Part shown: positions 39,164 through 50,842 of the stretch, piece by piece | Layout of the letters: each line of letters starts with the position of its first letter | Numbering within the stretch: position 1 is the first letter of the stretch | Source of the DNA: Isoetes taiwanensis | Lineage: Eukaryota; Streptophyta; Lycopodiopsida; Isoetales; Isoetaceae | Length of the DNA: 64,000 bases | Assembly (NCBI GenBank): GCA_021234155.1 | Contig: JAJEKV010000280.1 | Location: 374,001 to 438,000, forward strand | Reading direction: 5' to 3' | Made by a program: the position numbers and the translations under genes | Notes under the pieces: model-generated | What the model was told of the DNA's origin: nothing | Seen by the model: the letters and a program-made list of their open reading frames with translations, nothing else | Databases searched by the model: none

Positions 39164-40345
39164 ATGCAATTAAAACATGTAAGACTGGACACCATTCCCT
39201 CGAATTCGGCATTCTTGATGATGGCCCCTTTTCTTGCGAGCTTGTACCCAACTTTCTTGTCCTTTTTGATGAATTCAGATCAATTAACTTGTGCATTCAA
39301 AATTTTTCTTAAACCACCAGGATATTTAGATACTTATCTCTCGCATAACCTGAGGGTAGCTTTGGGGCAGTATGAACTTGAAGCTGGCGAACCAGAGGTA
39401 TAGCATGGCAGTAAAGACTCGGACAATTACTCAACTTGAAATGCTAACACAAGTATTTGAACGGGCCAGTTTACAAAAGACTAAACTTGTGAAGGCAGCC
39501 CCGTATCTTCCCTTGCTTGTGGTCTAGATGCGTTGCTTGTGGTTTAGATGCGAATTGTGGCCGATAAATTCAAGCTTCCAAATGCCAAGTTCTGGCCAGG
39601 CTCTGAAGCAGCTCTGCTCTTTAATTGGCACCTTCCCCAAATCTCTAAGCATGTCCATCTGCCTATAACTGCTGGTACTGTATTTCTTCCTTGTTTTTCC
39701 TTTTCCAGTCTTCAAGTGTAACTTTATTGTTTTTTTTTTTTCCTGGTTGTAGATGATATGAGCAGGAATGAAATCCCAGTACATATAAAAGGCATTCTTC
39801 CACTTCTACTAGAGGACATTCCTTACACTTTCAATGGTCCACCTCCCTTCCCATCTTACTTTGAGGAAATTTACACAATTACCTTGTAAGCCTTTAGACC
39901 AGACTGGTTTTTTGTGAATAATTTTGAAGAACTGGAAAAGGATATGCTGATTTCCTTCCAGACAGAAGTGAATAACCTGTTTCCAATTGGTCCTCTATTA
40001 GCAACTCAAGATACACCATCAATGTATGAAGAAGAAGCAAGGGAATGCTTAGACTGGTTAGAAGACAAAGCTGATTATTCTGTTCTTTATGTGGCATTTG
40101 GAACAGTTGCAGAACTGTCCGAGCGAGAAGGTGATAAATTAGCAAGAGAGCTAGAATTGAGCAAGCAACCATTTATATGGGCATTAGGACCAAATATAAC
40201 CAAGTTATTGCCACAAAAAACTAGGGAAAATTTAAGGGAGCGGGGAATGGTGGTAGAGTGGGCTCCTCAGCAGCAGCTTATTATTTGCAAATGCAACGTG
40301 CTTTGCGCTCCAACTTGGATATTTACAGGAAGCAAAAAGAAATGA
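39164..40345 (+). pseudogene. UDP-glycosyltransferase pseudogene (family 1 UGT)
   Basis: Plant UGTs move sugar from UDP-sugar to hormones and secondary metabolites. Remnants in order: 39164-39403 (N-terminal region, HVRLDTIPSNSAFLMMAPFL); 39550-39660 (VADKFKLPNAKFWPGSEAAL then LFNWHLP); GPPPFPSYFEEI-like residues near 39835; and 39914-40345 (FEELEKDMLISFQTEVNNLF then PIGPLL; ECLDWLEDKADYSVLYVAFG; FIWALGP; ERGMVVEWAPQQQLI). The last words begin the PSPG donor-binding box, but the frame diverges right after WAPQQQLI, so the box and the C-terminal 80 or so residues are gone. Stops interrupt 39403-39540. Clearly non-functional. Confidence 0.85.
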
Positions 40346-40845
40346 TAGCATGTGAGTTATTTTATATCACAAGGATTTGTATGTGGGTTGAAATTCCCCA
40401 AAAATATCGAATATAGCATCTATTTTACATTTTACTCTATACAATGCTAGGAGCAACACTAGCCAACATGGAGCACATATGCATGGACATTAGAAAGTGA
40501 AGGTCACGTATTTGCACGTTGAAAAGGCATAGATTATTTCATGCTTTTAGAAAGAAGATCATAGGAGTTTTCAAACAGATCTAGGTGCGACTATAAAGAA
40601 CATTTGGAGGCTTTTCAAAAGATATGTTAACCAATATTTTATCATACACTCATAGCTCAATGTTAAATATATTCTTGCTATATCTTTATATCTGGACAAA
40701 TTGCATGTTCCTCTTGGAACTAATCCATGTTCTAGCATGAACCATGCCCTCTTATACATGTGTTCAACTAGAATATCCAAGCTTCTTAGTAATTAATATA
40801 TAGGTCCTTAAAATTTACCTATGTTTGCTTTTGTTAGGGCCCGAA

Positions 40846-41165
40846 GGACCCAAAAATGTTTTTAGTATAACAACCAACTCATAACTACCATTAACATTAA
40901 TTGACACAACCCATTGGGTCCAACACATTTAAATTAAAATCCCCCTTAAACCCCCTTTGGTTTGGGTGCATATTCATACGGGGGGTGACATAGGGTAGCG
41001 AGAGCCCTTATAATTATGTCTTGCACGTACAAAATCAATACCATATAGTATATTGCCTGAAATCTTATAGTATTTTGCAAATCTTGTTATACAATAAGGG
41101 GTGAATATGCCTATCCAACAGCTCTCGTTGCCCGAAGTCACCCCCCGTGTGAATACACACTATGT
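40846..41165. mobile_element. MITE copy A, right terminal repeat missing
   Basis: Matches the element at 46917-47257 from ACATTTAAATTAAAATCCCC (40924) to TATCCAAC...CTCTCGTTGC...GTGTGAATA (about 41160). Homology also extends about 50 bp to the left, to TAACTACCATTAACATTAAT (40882), and beyond. The right inverted repeat stops after about 12 bases. Confidence 0.7.
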
Positions 41166-41509
41166 GATTATGTTCTATATCTTCTTTTTAACAAAGATTA
41201 CAATAACATGCATTGATGATATATATTATACTTTGTGCTTTTTGGACACCAAAAAATAGAAGCATTTCAAACCTTGGATGTCTTTTTACAAGCATTAAAA
41301 CACATGAAAATATGCGAGTAATTTGCACAACACAAGTGGAAGTTGATTACAAATTGCCAATGCCAATATAGTCGCATTAAGACTGGAAGCGAATCCACAA
41401 AGTCATATGATGTAGTATGTTATTATTATCATCTTAACTTGGGTCCTATCTTATGCGATGGTTTTTTTTCTCCTCCCGATTTGGGTTGGAGTTCGTAGGA
41501 AACCTCATA

Positions 41510-42110
41510 GGGTTTCTTGTTGAAACTTAATGTGGTTTCAATAGAAACTTGATGTAGTTTTACGAAAACTGCATCAGGTTTCCATTGGAACCGTATTAAG
41601 TTTCTATGGAGACTATGTTAGGTTTCCTCTAGTGAAAACCTTGTAAGATTTCCGATATGGAAACTATACATAGTTTACTTTTGAGAAAACTCTATAAGAT
41701 TTCCGCTTTTAAAAATAAAATGAAAGAATCTAGGCGTGTGTGTAAGATCTTATGGCACATTTGCAAGATTGTATGACAAAATGTAATCTACCCACATGTG
41801 TAAGATCTTGTGGAAGATTGTATTACCAAATGCATTAATGGTGTCCTTTTAGCGTGAGGAGCACGCCAACATTTTGAATTTGAAACTGCATTAGGTTTCC
41901 AAAGAAACTCAAACTACATTAGGTTTCCGAAGAAACTACATTACGTTTCCCTTGATACTACATTTAGTTTCTCGTAAAGTGTGTGGTTTTGATTTGGATA
42001 GAAAACTCTATAAGGTTTCCATTTTGTAAAATAAAATGGAGTCGTCTAGGCACGTGTGTAAGATCTTGTGGCACATATGCAAGATTGTATGACAACATGC
42101 ATTAAATGGT
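41510..42110. repeat. Degenerate GAAACT...AGGTTTCC palindromic repeats
   Basis: At least twelve imperfect copies of a 17-20 bp near-palindrome (GAAACTACATTAGGTTTCC type) occur at 41520-41705 and 41880-42025. Between and after them is a second repeat, GTGTAAGATCTTGTGGCACA then a TGCAAGATTGTATGACAA stretch, near 41740, 41797 and 42055. The same GAAACT motif reappears at 47657-47735. This looks like the subterminal region of a DNA transposon whose ends I could not place. Confidence 0.55.
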
Positions 42111-42129
42111 GTCCTCTTAGCGTAAGGAA

Positions 42130-43190
42130 CACGGTAACATTTTGAATTTGAAGGGGAACCTTCGTGAACACACATTTGTCTTATAAACACTTGAACTTGT
42201 TTGTTTTCTCCATCTTCATTCAGAGCTCCTTGAGCATCCTTTGTTCATGCAAGTTACAACTTATTATCAATCGCATGATGGAGCTAGAGTTCAACTTGCA
42301 AATACATTCTATTAACCATATATACACTCTTAAGCTATTGTAAATCCACACAAAGTCGAGTGTACAATTTCTTTTTATTTCAATATTAAGCAACAAGCTC
42401 GAGTCTTAGTTTTACCCTAATATTAAGCAACGTTTAAATCTAAGGTAAGGTTTTTTAAATCAAAGTCTATTAAAATAATAAGTTGAAGTTTTAATACAAA
42501 ATCTTACGGGGGTTGGGATTCATGCACCCAGTATCCAACTGAAATAGGGCAGAGCATTCTTGAACTGAAATAGGGCAGAGCATTGAGGACTTTATCTATG
42601 CCCGATTGGGTAAAGCTCTCCAGCTGCCATGACCATGGCATTGTATGCAAGCTATAAGCTTCTGATCTTCTTCCGGCGTCCAAGGCCCCTTCTTTAAACC
42701 CTCCTTTTCGCAGCAAGGAGCTCTGCCCATGATTTTTCAGGTTTTTGATGCGTCAAGAGTATAAGATGAGCTTGGCAAAGCTCAGAAATGGTAACTTTAA
42801 TTGCCGGAGCTACATAAGCTTGAATTGAGCTTAAAAGAAAAGCATAAAATCCTAAAGAAAATTTAGTGAACACAAAATTTAGTGCAGAATATGTAGCATA
42901 ATAACAGGGGATTTTCTTTGTGTTTTTGTATGCCTTTCACTAAGGTTTTTTTTTTTTTTTGAGTGAATGGGGTTTTTTTCATTAATTATAGAAAAAGAAA
43001 CAATAATGTGAGTGAGCCATAGAGTTGGCTACTCAAAATTAAACATGCAAACAAAATTAACATAAATAAATGTTGTGCTATATCCATAGCAGAAAAGTAT
43101 GTAATTTTAAGGTAGCAATCAGCCTTGTGAAAGGCTGAGAACCTGTAGTGCTGCAACTGAGTTGAACCAAAAGGAAATTGAAAATTGAGC
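42130..43190. other. No gene recognised
   Basis: AT-rich. The minus frame 42716-42504 ([20 protein letters not shown]) has no recognised family. A CTGAAATAGGGCAGAGCATT repeat occurs twice (about 42540 and 42567), and a poly-T tract lies at 42945-42960. Confidence 0.4.
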
Positions 43191-44067
43191 ATCTCTCAAG
43201 TAGATGTAAGGCAGCATTCTGAAGTCAAAAACCTGTAAATCCTGTTAATGCTCTTGAAGTACTGATGTAGTTGAATATCCAGAGTGAAGGATATGTAGAT
43301 ATAGGTAGATATAGGTAAGGCCATAGGAGCAAGGTGATGGGAGTACAGTTCAGAGGTTGGGAATTGAAGAGGGAATTGCTTGGAAATGATATGAGTTAAG
43401 GTAGTCAAGGTTGTTCTGGAAGTTTGGTTGCAGAATTAGAGTGTTTCCATTTCCCCAATTTAGCTCTTGAATCAACCTGTCAGCATTGGTTGAAGACATC
43501 AATACGATTAGGGTGCCATATGCATCTGCCAAGCATCTGTGATGATAGTAGCATTCCCTGTAGTACTCAAATTGTTGGTATGTCATCCTTCTGCTGTTGC
43601 TTTCCAGAAACCACCACAATTGCACCATTAGGTAGGTACTTCTGCAGAATTCTATAGCCCAATCAATTTCATGATCCGGGATATCAAGTATATCAAGATT
43701 TGTAATGCCTGACCCCGACTAGGCCTCCTGGGGTCCACAAGCCATCATCCGTGGTTTGGATGTCATGAACTAATCTGCCTTATTCAGGAAAAGTCCATAT
43801 TCAGGTGGCTCAACAGGCGTGCTAATATCTCTGCTAAGGCTCATCATATAATCTAGCAGAAAGACATTCAATGTCAGTAAGAGTAGCATTACAATTTAGT
43901 TTAAACAGATGATGAGAGCCTATGAAGTTACCAATATCATGCCATTTATTATCCACAGAATCTTTATCTAAATGCATCTGACTAGTTGCAGCCATTTCAA
44001 TATCATACATAACCTGTGTTTTTATCCAGTATATAGACATGTTTTTGCATCCATAATGACATTCATT

Positions 44068-45089
44068 GCGATCGATCCGGAGACATCGGACGCCATTCTA
44101 GAATGGGACGAGCATGCATGTCATGCATGCGCGGCGGCGCATGCCGTTTTGGGTTGGGAGTTCGCTATTTAGTGCGTTTACGCATCGGCGTCTCATCGGC
44201 TTCCTCTTCTCTCGGCGGTACCTTCTTCTCTTTGAATTGTTTCCAGGCAGGGGAGGGGCTTCTTCCTGCCTGGTTTAGCCAATTTGGCGTATCTTTCTTG
44301 CTATCCTTTACTGGCCTTTGGCCTCGTCCTGTGACCTCGTCCTTGATCCTAGTTTGTAAGGAAGTTCTCTGGTAGTCGGGCGCTTTGTTGGTTTCTTGCG
44401 AGTCCCATTCTAGAATCGCATCGATCCGAGACATCGGATCGCCATTCTAGAATGGGACGAGCATGCATATCATGCATGCATCTTGGCGCATGCGTTTTGG
44501 GTTGGGAGTTTGCTATTTCAGGTGCGTTTACGCATCCACGTCTCATCGGCTTCCTCTTCTCTCAAGTACCTTCTTCTCTTTGAACCCACCCTCCCCTTCT
44601 TTGTTTATTGTACAAGTTCTGTTTTATCATGTTTTTCCACCATTTGGGTGATTTTTTCCCCATTTGGGTGATGCTATTTCTCGGGTATGTTTTCGTTTGT
44701 TGTGTTGGTGATGTGCGTGCAGTGCTGGTTGGCGAGCGGCATCCGTTTCGACTTCTCCATGCGGGGGTTTTTGGGAGCGATTCTATGCCTTACATTTGTC
44801 TAAGCCCCTTGCCGAAGGCTTATCACTAGGGTTTTTCCTCGAAAACCCGAAAGGGCTGGTTTTTTAATCCGTTGATAAGCTTTCTACAGTACATCGACCA
44901 CTCATCTATTAGCATTGTATTTGTTTTGGGGTCCAAATGATATAATTGGATTTTCCCTTTATTTTTTCGTGGGTAGTTCGTGATGTGTGCGGCTACCCAT
45001 CGCCTACCATTGTAGAAAATCTGCTGAGATGAATGAGAAGCCTATCTATCGGGCGCTTTGTTGGTTTCTTGCGAGTCCCATTCTAGAAT
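44068..45089. mobile_element. Two tandem palindrome-ended elements inserted in the L1 relic
   Basis: Copy 1 (44095-44416, 322 bp) and copy 2 (44444-45089, 646 bp) both start ATTCTAGAATGGGACGAGCA and end GCGAGTCCCATTCTAGAAT, giving a 15-bp inverted repeat. Each is preceded by a nearly identical leader, CGATCCGGAGACATCGGACG then CC. The two share TTTTGGGTTGGGAGTTTGCT, CATCGGCTTCCTCTTCTCTC and TACCTTCTTCTCTTTGAA on the left, and CGGGCGCTTTGTTGGTTTCT on the right. Copy 2 has extra DNA including a LINE-like stem-loop at 44818-44880. Confidence 0.65.
44818..44880 (+). repeat. Stem-loop matching the LINE 3' end
   Basis: GCTTATCA (44818-44825) pairs with TGATAAGC (44873-44880). Inside, TTTTTCCTCGAAAACCC and GGTTTTTTAATCCG match the LINE copies at 12894 and 35353. 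Confidence 0.65.
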
Positions 45090-45927
45090 TCTATGCTTCC
45101 ATACATTCCATAAAGCAATAAAACATAGAGAGTTTATAAAAGCATCATCATTCATCATAAAATCCAACAAAGTAGCAGGGCATTGAATGTTGAAAGTATT
45201 TTCAAACCATAACCAGAATGAAGTAAGGTTGACACACCCAAAGATGTGCTCAAGAGTTTCCACGTTACCACAGCCAAGGGGGCAATTTGAGTTTATAGGA
45301 TTAGTAATTTGGTTTGAGTGCCTAGAGATCATTTCCAGGTTTGGCACACTTTTGTTAGCAATAAGCCAAGCAAAGTATGAGATTTTTGGGGGCAGATAAG
45401 AATGCTAAATGTTTTTGAAAAGCCTAGTTTCAGTGTCATCCGATAAGCCCCAGTACAATTTTGCCTTCAAAGGCATATGAGGCTTATTTAAGCACTTGTA
45501 AACCTTTGAGACACTGTAATTGGGTTTCCCTAGAAGAGTCCAATCATTAATAATGGGATTATCAATAGGATTGACAGTACTGACCTTCTGCATTATATAT
45601 TTGAAGAGAATCTTGTCAGAAGAACTACCTCTGATCTTGTGCTTCAAATTAGTCCAGGAAATCCATCTAGTTTGATCCCAGAGACCACCAAGAGTAAGAA
45701 TATTATAATCTTTCCATTTCTTGTAGAGCTTATTGTGCCTGATAGCTAGAGGAGTAGAACTATCTCTTGAAAGATTAGAATTCCAAAAAATGCTTGTGTT
45801 GGGGTGACTTTGCTCCAGGCTAGAATGCTCAAAAGTCAAATGAACCTTTTCATTAAGGTTTTCCTATGATTTCGTGATGTATTCAAATGGATGTACTAAT
45901 GCGTACATCTAGAGTGCACCATTCTGA

Positions 45928-46132
45928 GCCATTGATTTTAGCCTTTTTTTTTCAATGGTCAACAACCAATGGCTCACAACAAAAGCCCCTTTTTTGTGCG
46001 TGTGGTGCATAATGGGCACATGAAGGGCCATTGATTTTAGCCCTTTTTTCCAATGGTCAACAACCAATGGCTCACAACAAAAGCCCTCTTTTTGTGTGTG
46101 TGGTGCATAATGGGCACATGAAGGGCTTGAAG
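45928..46132 (+). repeat. Two-copy tandem repeat of about 100 bp
   Basis: Units start with CCATTGATTTTAGCC near 45929 and 46029 and contain CAATGGTCAACAACCAATGG then CTCACAACAAAAGCC. They are over 90% identical. Open frames across them are by-products. Confidence 0.8.
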
Positions 46133-46139
46133 GGCGCAT

Positions 46140-46900
46140 GTAGTGCAGTTTCCCCACCGGCAACACATTTCTTATCATAACTTTTGATCCAGAGCTCTGT
46201 TTGAGATGATTTTTATTGCGTTGGAAAGCTCTCTCCGAGATTTTTTTGATAGTGTATGATATGGATATGTTTGGTTAAGTTATCTATTCTAAAACAACAA
46301 TTTTTCGGCCGGGTTTGGTAGGCTTTCACATCCTACCAGCTGATTAATACAGGATTGCGCTATTGGATATTGTTTTATGGCTCATTCCGAATGATGCTTT
46401 TTTAGATTTTGAGGCAGTTATTAAGCAAATTCCAAGGCTTCTAGATCCTTGTGCTAACAAGCAGAAAAGTTTCCCACTTTGGTTTATCATCACAAGAATC
46501 CATGGAGGCCAAAGGCCGCTGTTAAATTCCAGTTGAAAAATGTTTATGGGTGTTGCAAACTTTATGACTTTCAGAATAATGGGATCAATCTGCTCTATCT
46601 TTATGGTAACTTTTACTTATGTTCTATTTGTTTTATTGTGATCAAATTCAAAAGCTACAGGTGATGAAAGCCTCAAATGAATTCTAGTTTTTTTTTTCTG
46701 ATTTGAATTCTAAAATTTTTGTCACACCTAGGAGGGGGGGGGGCGTTCCTAAGGCTCAGAAGGGGCCAAATTTTTTTTTGCAAATGTAAAACCATTAACA
46801 TCCAACATATAAAAATTAAATCCCCAACACATAACAACCAACACATAACAACCATTGACATTAACAACTAATGATAACTACCATTGACGTTAATTAACAC
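46140..46900. other. No gene recognised
   Basis: A plus frame around 46360-46500 (DAFLDFEAVIKQIPRLLDPC) is open but short and unidentified. A G-tract lies at 46733-46742, then AACACATAACAACCA repeats at 46828-46852. Confidence 0.35.
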
Positions 46901-46916
46901 AACCATTGGGTCCAAC

Positions 46917-47257
46917 ACATTTAAATTAAAATCCCCCTTAAACCCCTTTGGTTTGGGTGCATATTCACACGGGGGATGGCGTAAAGCGCCGAGAGCCCTC
47001 ATAATTGTATTTTGCGTTTTGAAATCAACACCATATAGTATTAAAGCTTTGAAATCTTATAGTATTTTTGCTAATCTTGTTATACAAGATAACAAATTTT
47101 GTACTTGCATACCCCACAAATGAGGAACTTTTCGTGCGGCATAGATTAAGGAATAAAGGGTGAATATGCCTATCCAACGACTCTCGTTGCACAGAGTCAC
47201 CCCGGTGTGAATATGCACCCAAACCAAAGGGGTTTAAGGGGATTTTAATTTAAATGT
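46917..47257. mobile_element. MITE copy B, 341 bp with 58-bp terminal inverted repeats
   Basis: Left repeat 46917-46975 and right repeat 47199-47257 are near-perfect reverse complements, starting ACATTTAAATTAAAATCCCC and running through TTAAACCCCTTTGGTTTGGG to GTGCATATTCACAC. Flanking duplications are not clear, and homology with copy A continues to the left of the repeat, so these may be internal borders of a larger element. Confidence 0.75.
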
Positions 47258-47259
47258 AA

Positions 47260-47947
47260 TCTCGTAATATTTTGGCAAAGGCAAAATAGAACAACGAAAT
47301 GAAAACAACAGATTGTGAGATGAGAATAGAACAGCGAAATGAAGACCGACACAGGCACAGGTATTTGGAGTTACAAAAAAATCAAATCTACGGGATAATC
47401 AACAAGACAAATGCAGCAATCTACATACCAAAATCAAGGCAACAGCGGCATGCGCTCAAAATCTTGCCTCAAATCCTTGCCGGATGAATTTTTTTTGGAA
47501 AATTTGGATTGTGAAAAGTGGTGTACTAAATGGAAGCGAATGTTTGTACATACATTAGATTCTATTCTGCTGCAAATATGGAAGCATACTGAAATCATTG
47601 CAACAAAAGTTCAAAGAAAAAGACAGGATAGAAAGGCTATTTTTAAGTTTGAAGAGAAACTGAATATAGTTTTAGGAAAACTGAATATAGTTTCCACTGA
47701 AGCTTTATATAGTTTCCATAATATTGAAACTATATTAAGTTTCTCTTATTGGGGGATAACCCCAATTGGGCGTAGATAAAGTCCTCATATCTTTATGTGT
47801 CATAATGAACTACATTTACAAGGAAAGTAAGCAATACATCTTTTGATATTTTACATTAATATGTCGAGCATATTGAATCCCACAAAAGGGTACCAAACAC
47901 TAGGTCAGTCTTATATTCAAGGCCCATATAAATTTATAGCTCTACTG
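47260..47947. other. No gene recognised; GAAACT repeats at 47657-47735
   Basis: The plus frames 47299-47487 and 47411-47779 are charge-rich but unidentified. The second runs through repeated GAAACTGAATATAGTTTT-type near-palindromes related to those at 41510-42025. Confidence 0.35.
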
Positions 47948-48701
47948 TAATGGGCCCATGGTAGACTGCTCCAGTATTCGATCCTTGAATGTGCCTGTGG
48001 GGCGTTCCCGAGACACCGGCATAAATGGGTAGAAGCGACTGTCTAGACGATTTTGCCCAGTTGGTTAAGGGCATGTCGGTTCTAACGTTCCTAACCGACA
48101 TGCCCTTAACCAATTGGGCAAAATGGTCTAGACAATCACTTCTACCCATTTATGCCGGTGTCTCGGGAACGCCCCACAGGTACATTCAAGGATCGAATAC
48201 TCGAGCTATCTACAATAGGCCCGTTACAATACTATAACGTTCCTAACCGACATGCCCTTAACCAACTGGACAAAACCGTCTAGACGTTTATGAGTAGTCA
48301 CTTCTATCCATTTATGCCAGTGTCTTGGGAACGCCCCACGGGCACATTCAAGGATCGAATACTCGAGTTGTCTACCATGGGCTCGTTACAGTCTCTCCCA
48401 CTAGAACTATGCTCGTCTTCGAGCATCCAAGGCTATACCATGTCTATGTCATACCATGTCACAATGATTAACAAGTCTTTGCAAATTACCCATGCTTATA
48501 GGCACCCATGGATACTCGAACTCGATACCTACTCTGACACCAACTGTAATGTTCCTAACCGACATGCCCTTAACCAACTGGGCAAAACCGTCTAGACGTT
48601 TATGAGTAGTCGCTTCTACCCATTTATGTCGGTGTCTCGAGAACGCCCCACAGGGACATTCAAGGATCGAATACTCGAGCGGTACCATGGGCCCGTTACA
48701 T
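47948..48701. repeat. Cluster of four tRNA-derived SINE-like units, first two inverted
   Basis: The shared unit of about 130-150 bp contains TTTTGCCCAGTTGGTTAAGG then GCATGTCGGTTAGGAAC (minus-strand reading), an excellent tRNA D-arm/A-box, then GGGTAGAAG, CGGCATAAATGGGT, GGGGCGTTCCCGAGACAC and GAGTATTCGATCCTTGAATG. Copies: 47948-48079 (forward) and 48080-48232, 48236-48397 and 48548-48701 (reverse). Beside the last, a B-box-like GAGTTCGAGTATCC lies at the expected distance (about 48510). Copies 1 and 2 form a hairpin with arms of some 130 bases. Confidence 0.7.
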
Positions 48702-49625
48702 CTACTTATGCATGAAAACGCCCGACACACATTTACTATCCTTAACTATTAAATGCAAACAAAGATAAAAGACTTAATCAAGATAAAATATGTCTGAGAT
48801 TACAATGCCATAGTGGGTGGATACGACAAGCTTTTCGACAGAAACATCAAATTTGTATGTCATCCAATGGTTAAGGTAGCTATGAGCATTTCAAAACAAT
48901 ACCCCCTCCACCAGAAAAAAACCTATCCTCGCCTCAACCTTGGCCTACTACTAGTTTCTTAATGCTATGCTCATCGTAATTCATAAATTGGATACTCGTG
49001 CTAGTTTCTTAATGCTATGCCCATCATGATTCATAAAATGAATGTTCGAGGTGGCTATGAGCAATAATCCACAAGGCTACTAAGATGAGTGAATTATTCC
49101 GTATCATGATGAGTGAGAGAAAGGAGTTGATCCCTGAAATGAGGGGCAAGAAGATTGTCCTAATTTGAGGCGTACAATACAAACTGGAGGAACTAAATTG
49201 ACTTCATGTTAATAACAAATGCATCTATCTTGGTTCGAAAACTTTTTTAAGCACAATCGGCGCATTTCTTGTTGGATCTAATCCACCCTACTAGGTACAT
49301 ACTCTGCACTCCATTCCTACTAGAAATAACAAGAAAAATTGCTATTTTTAGCAGGAATTTTTCTTGCTATTTCTAATAACACTGTGAATTTTCAACGGTA
49401 TTTCTCGAACCAAGTTTCATGGGTATTTCCTGAATCAAGGCATCTATGAAATGCAACCATTTTGCATATAGAAGGTGCATGATAATAAACAAATACATAG
49501 TAATTCAGTACTTGTAGATACAGGTAGATATACGTATACATACAGGTACATTTGGAATGAGCTTTTAATTTCTGGGGTAGGAGAACAATCTATTTAAAGA
49601 GATAAATGAAGTTCTGTTATAAATA
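48702..49625. other. No gene recognised
   Basis: AT-rich. A duplicated CTAGTTTCTTAATGCTATGC lies near 48951 and 49000, and a short foldback of AAATTGCTATTTTTAGC type near 49330. Confidence 0.4.
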
Positions 49626-49629
49626 TTAA

Positions 49630-50520
49630 ACAACCGCCACCACTGACACCGCCTTGGATACAAGACTGTTATTTGCTAAAGAGTTTTTTCGACTCCACGG
49701 AATGCCGCGCCAAATTATTTCAAATCGCGACCCCAAGTTTGTAAGTGCGTTTTGGACAGATTTCTTTGGCACTATCCAAACCAAGCTCGCCATGAGCACC
49801 GCATACCACCTCCAGACGGATGGTCAAACTGAACGCACCAATCGCATTATTAAAGATATTCTACATAACTATGTCTGGAATAGGCAATCACAATGGCCGA
49901 TTATATCCATTTGGTGGAGTTTACCTATAACAGTTCTAAACAGGAGTCTTCTCGAATGTCTCCTTTTATGATTACTATGGCTATCAATGCCTAACTCCAG
50001 ACATGTGGCATAACCTGTGTCAAAGGCCGAAGTCTCCTAGAAATTGCTCACAAATATGCAACTTTTAGTTGAGGAAGTCCGTGGATATTTGTTAGCAGCC
50101 AGAAGCAGGCAAAAGAGTATTGCGGATAAGCATCGCACCCCTTGCCACTTCCAAGTCAGAGATTCTGTGTGGTTAAAAATCAAGGTGAAGCAAGCAAAGC
50201 TCAAGGTTGGAAATTGCAAGAAACTGGCACCCCGCCGTTTGAGATCACTCAGAGGGTAGGACCCCAGGCCTACAAACTCAATCTCCTCGCTCATCTCACA
50301 TAAGGTTTTTCATGTGAGCCTTCTGAAAAAGCATACCCCTGATTCAGAAGAAATATTAGACACACCCACATTTCTTGAAATGATGGATGAGCAATTGGAA
50401 ATAGTGCCAGAGGCTCTTCTCGATCGTGCATACAAGTAGACAAGAAGGACTCAAATACTCCAGTACTTGGTTAAAATGGAGACACTTACCCATGAAGATG
50501 CTATATAAGTGTTAAAGGGG
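49630..50520 (+). pseudogene. Ty3/Gypsy integrase relic with chromodomain-like tail
   Basis: Integrase core: LFAKEFFRLHGMPRQIISNR then DPKF (second catalytic Asp), and AMSTAYHLQTDGQTERTNRI (catalytic Glu) at 49654-49860. After a shift: LLAARSRQKSIADKHRTPCH and VRDSVWLK (50090-50175, GPY/F region). Then HVSLLKKHTPDSEE (50310) and VPEALLDRAYK...QYLVKMETL near 50408-50490, which resembles a worn chromodomain. Frameshifted and without RT, protease or LTR. It may be a second piece of the family at 35834-38190, both being on the plus strand. Confidence 0.8.
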
Positions 50521-50842
50521 TGCAAAATCGGTACTGGGTAGCAGAAATCATCGTCCGGACGCCGCTTACAAGTGCTTAAAAGCGGCGTGTTTTAAACACG
50601 ACGTACGTGATTGATCAATTGACATGTAGGGTGCGCGCCCGTCAAATGACAGGCTGAGAGAATCATGAGCTTGAATGGTGCCGGAAACATGAATGCCTGT
50701 AGCCCGCCATATTCGTGGATGGCGGGCTTACCCATCTTGAATTCAAGCAAAATGGAGGGACTAATTGTTTCCAAGAATTGCCTGAACCGAAATTCAATAA
50801 TTTGCCCTCACCAATTTTGCAATACACAGAAATCCGGGATAG

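Larger units (their letters stand above)
43197..45839 (-). mobile_element. L1-type LINE relic, interrupted
   Basis: The minus-strand C-terminal part of a plant L1 polyprotein. 45839-45405 reads LWDQTRWISWTNLKHKI and KPNYSVSKVYKCLN (post-RT region). 45347-45093 holds the RT-associated zinc-binding domain CPLGCGNVETLEHIFGC (C-x3-C-x8-H-x3-C) and SLCFIALWNVWKHR. After a 1-kb insertion it continues at 44067 with YWIKTQVMYDIEMAATSQ and, near 43640-43350, an RNase H-like tail (TYQQFEYYRECYYHHRCLAD; DRLIQELNWGNGN). Frames are broken. Confidence 0.72.

Noticed and set aside
45909-46178. 89-codon minus-strand repeat-containing ORF
   Set aside because: It translates the two-copy 100-bp tandem repeat; no gene features.
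47934-48730. Frames of 70-101 codons in the SINE cluster with shared words (HFAQLVKGMSV, SWERPTGTF)
   Set aside because: Identical words arise because the same SINE unit is translated repeatedly on both strands.
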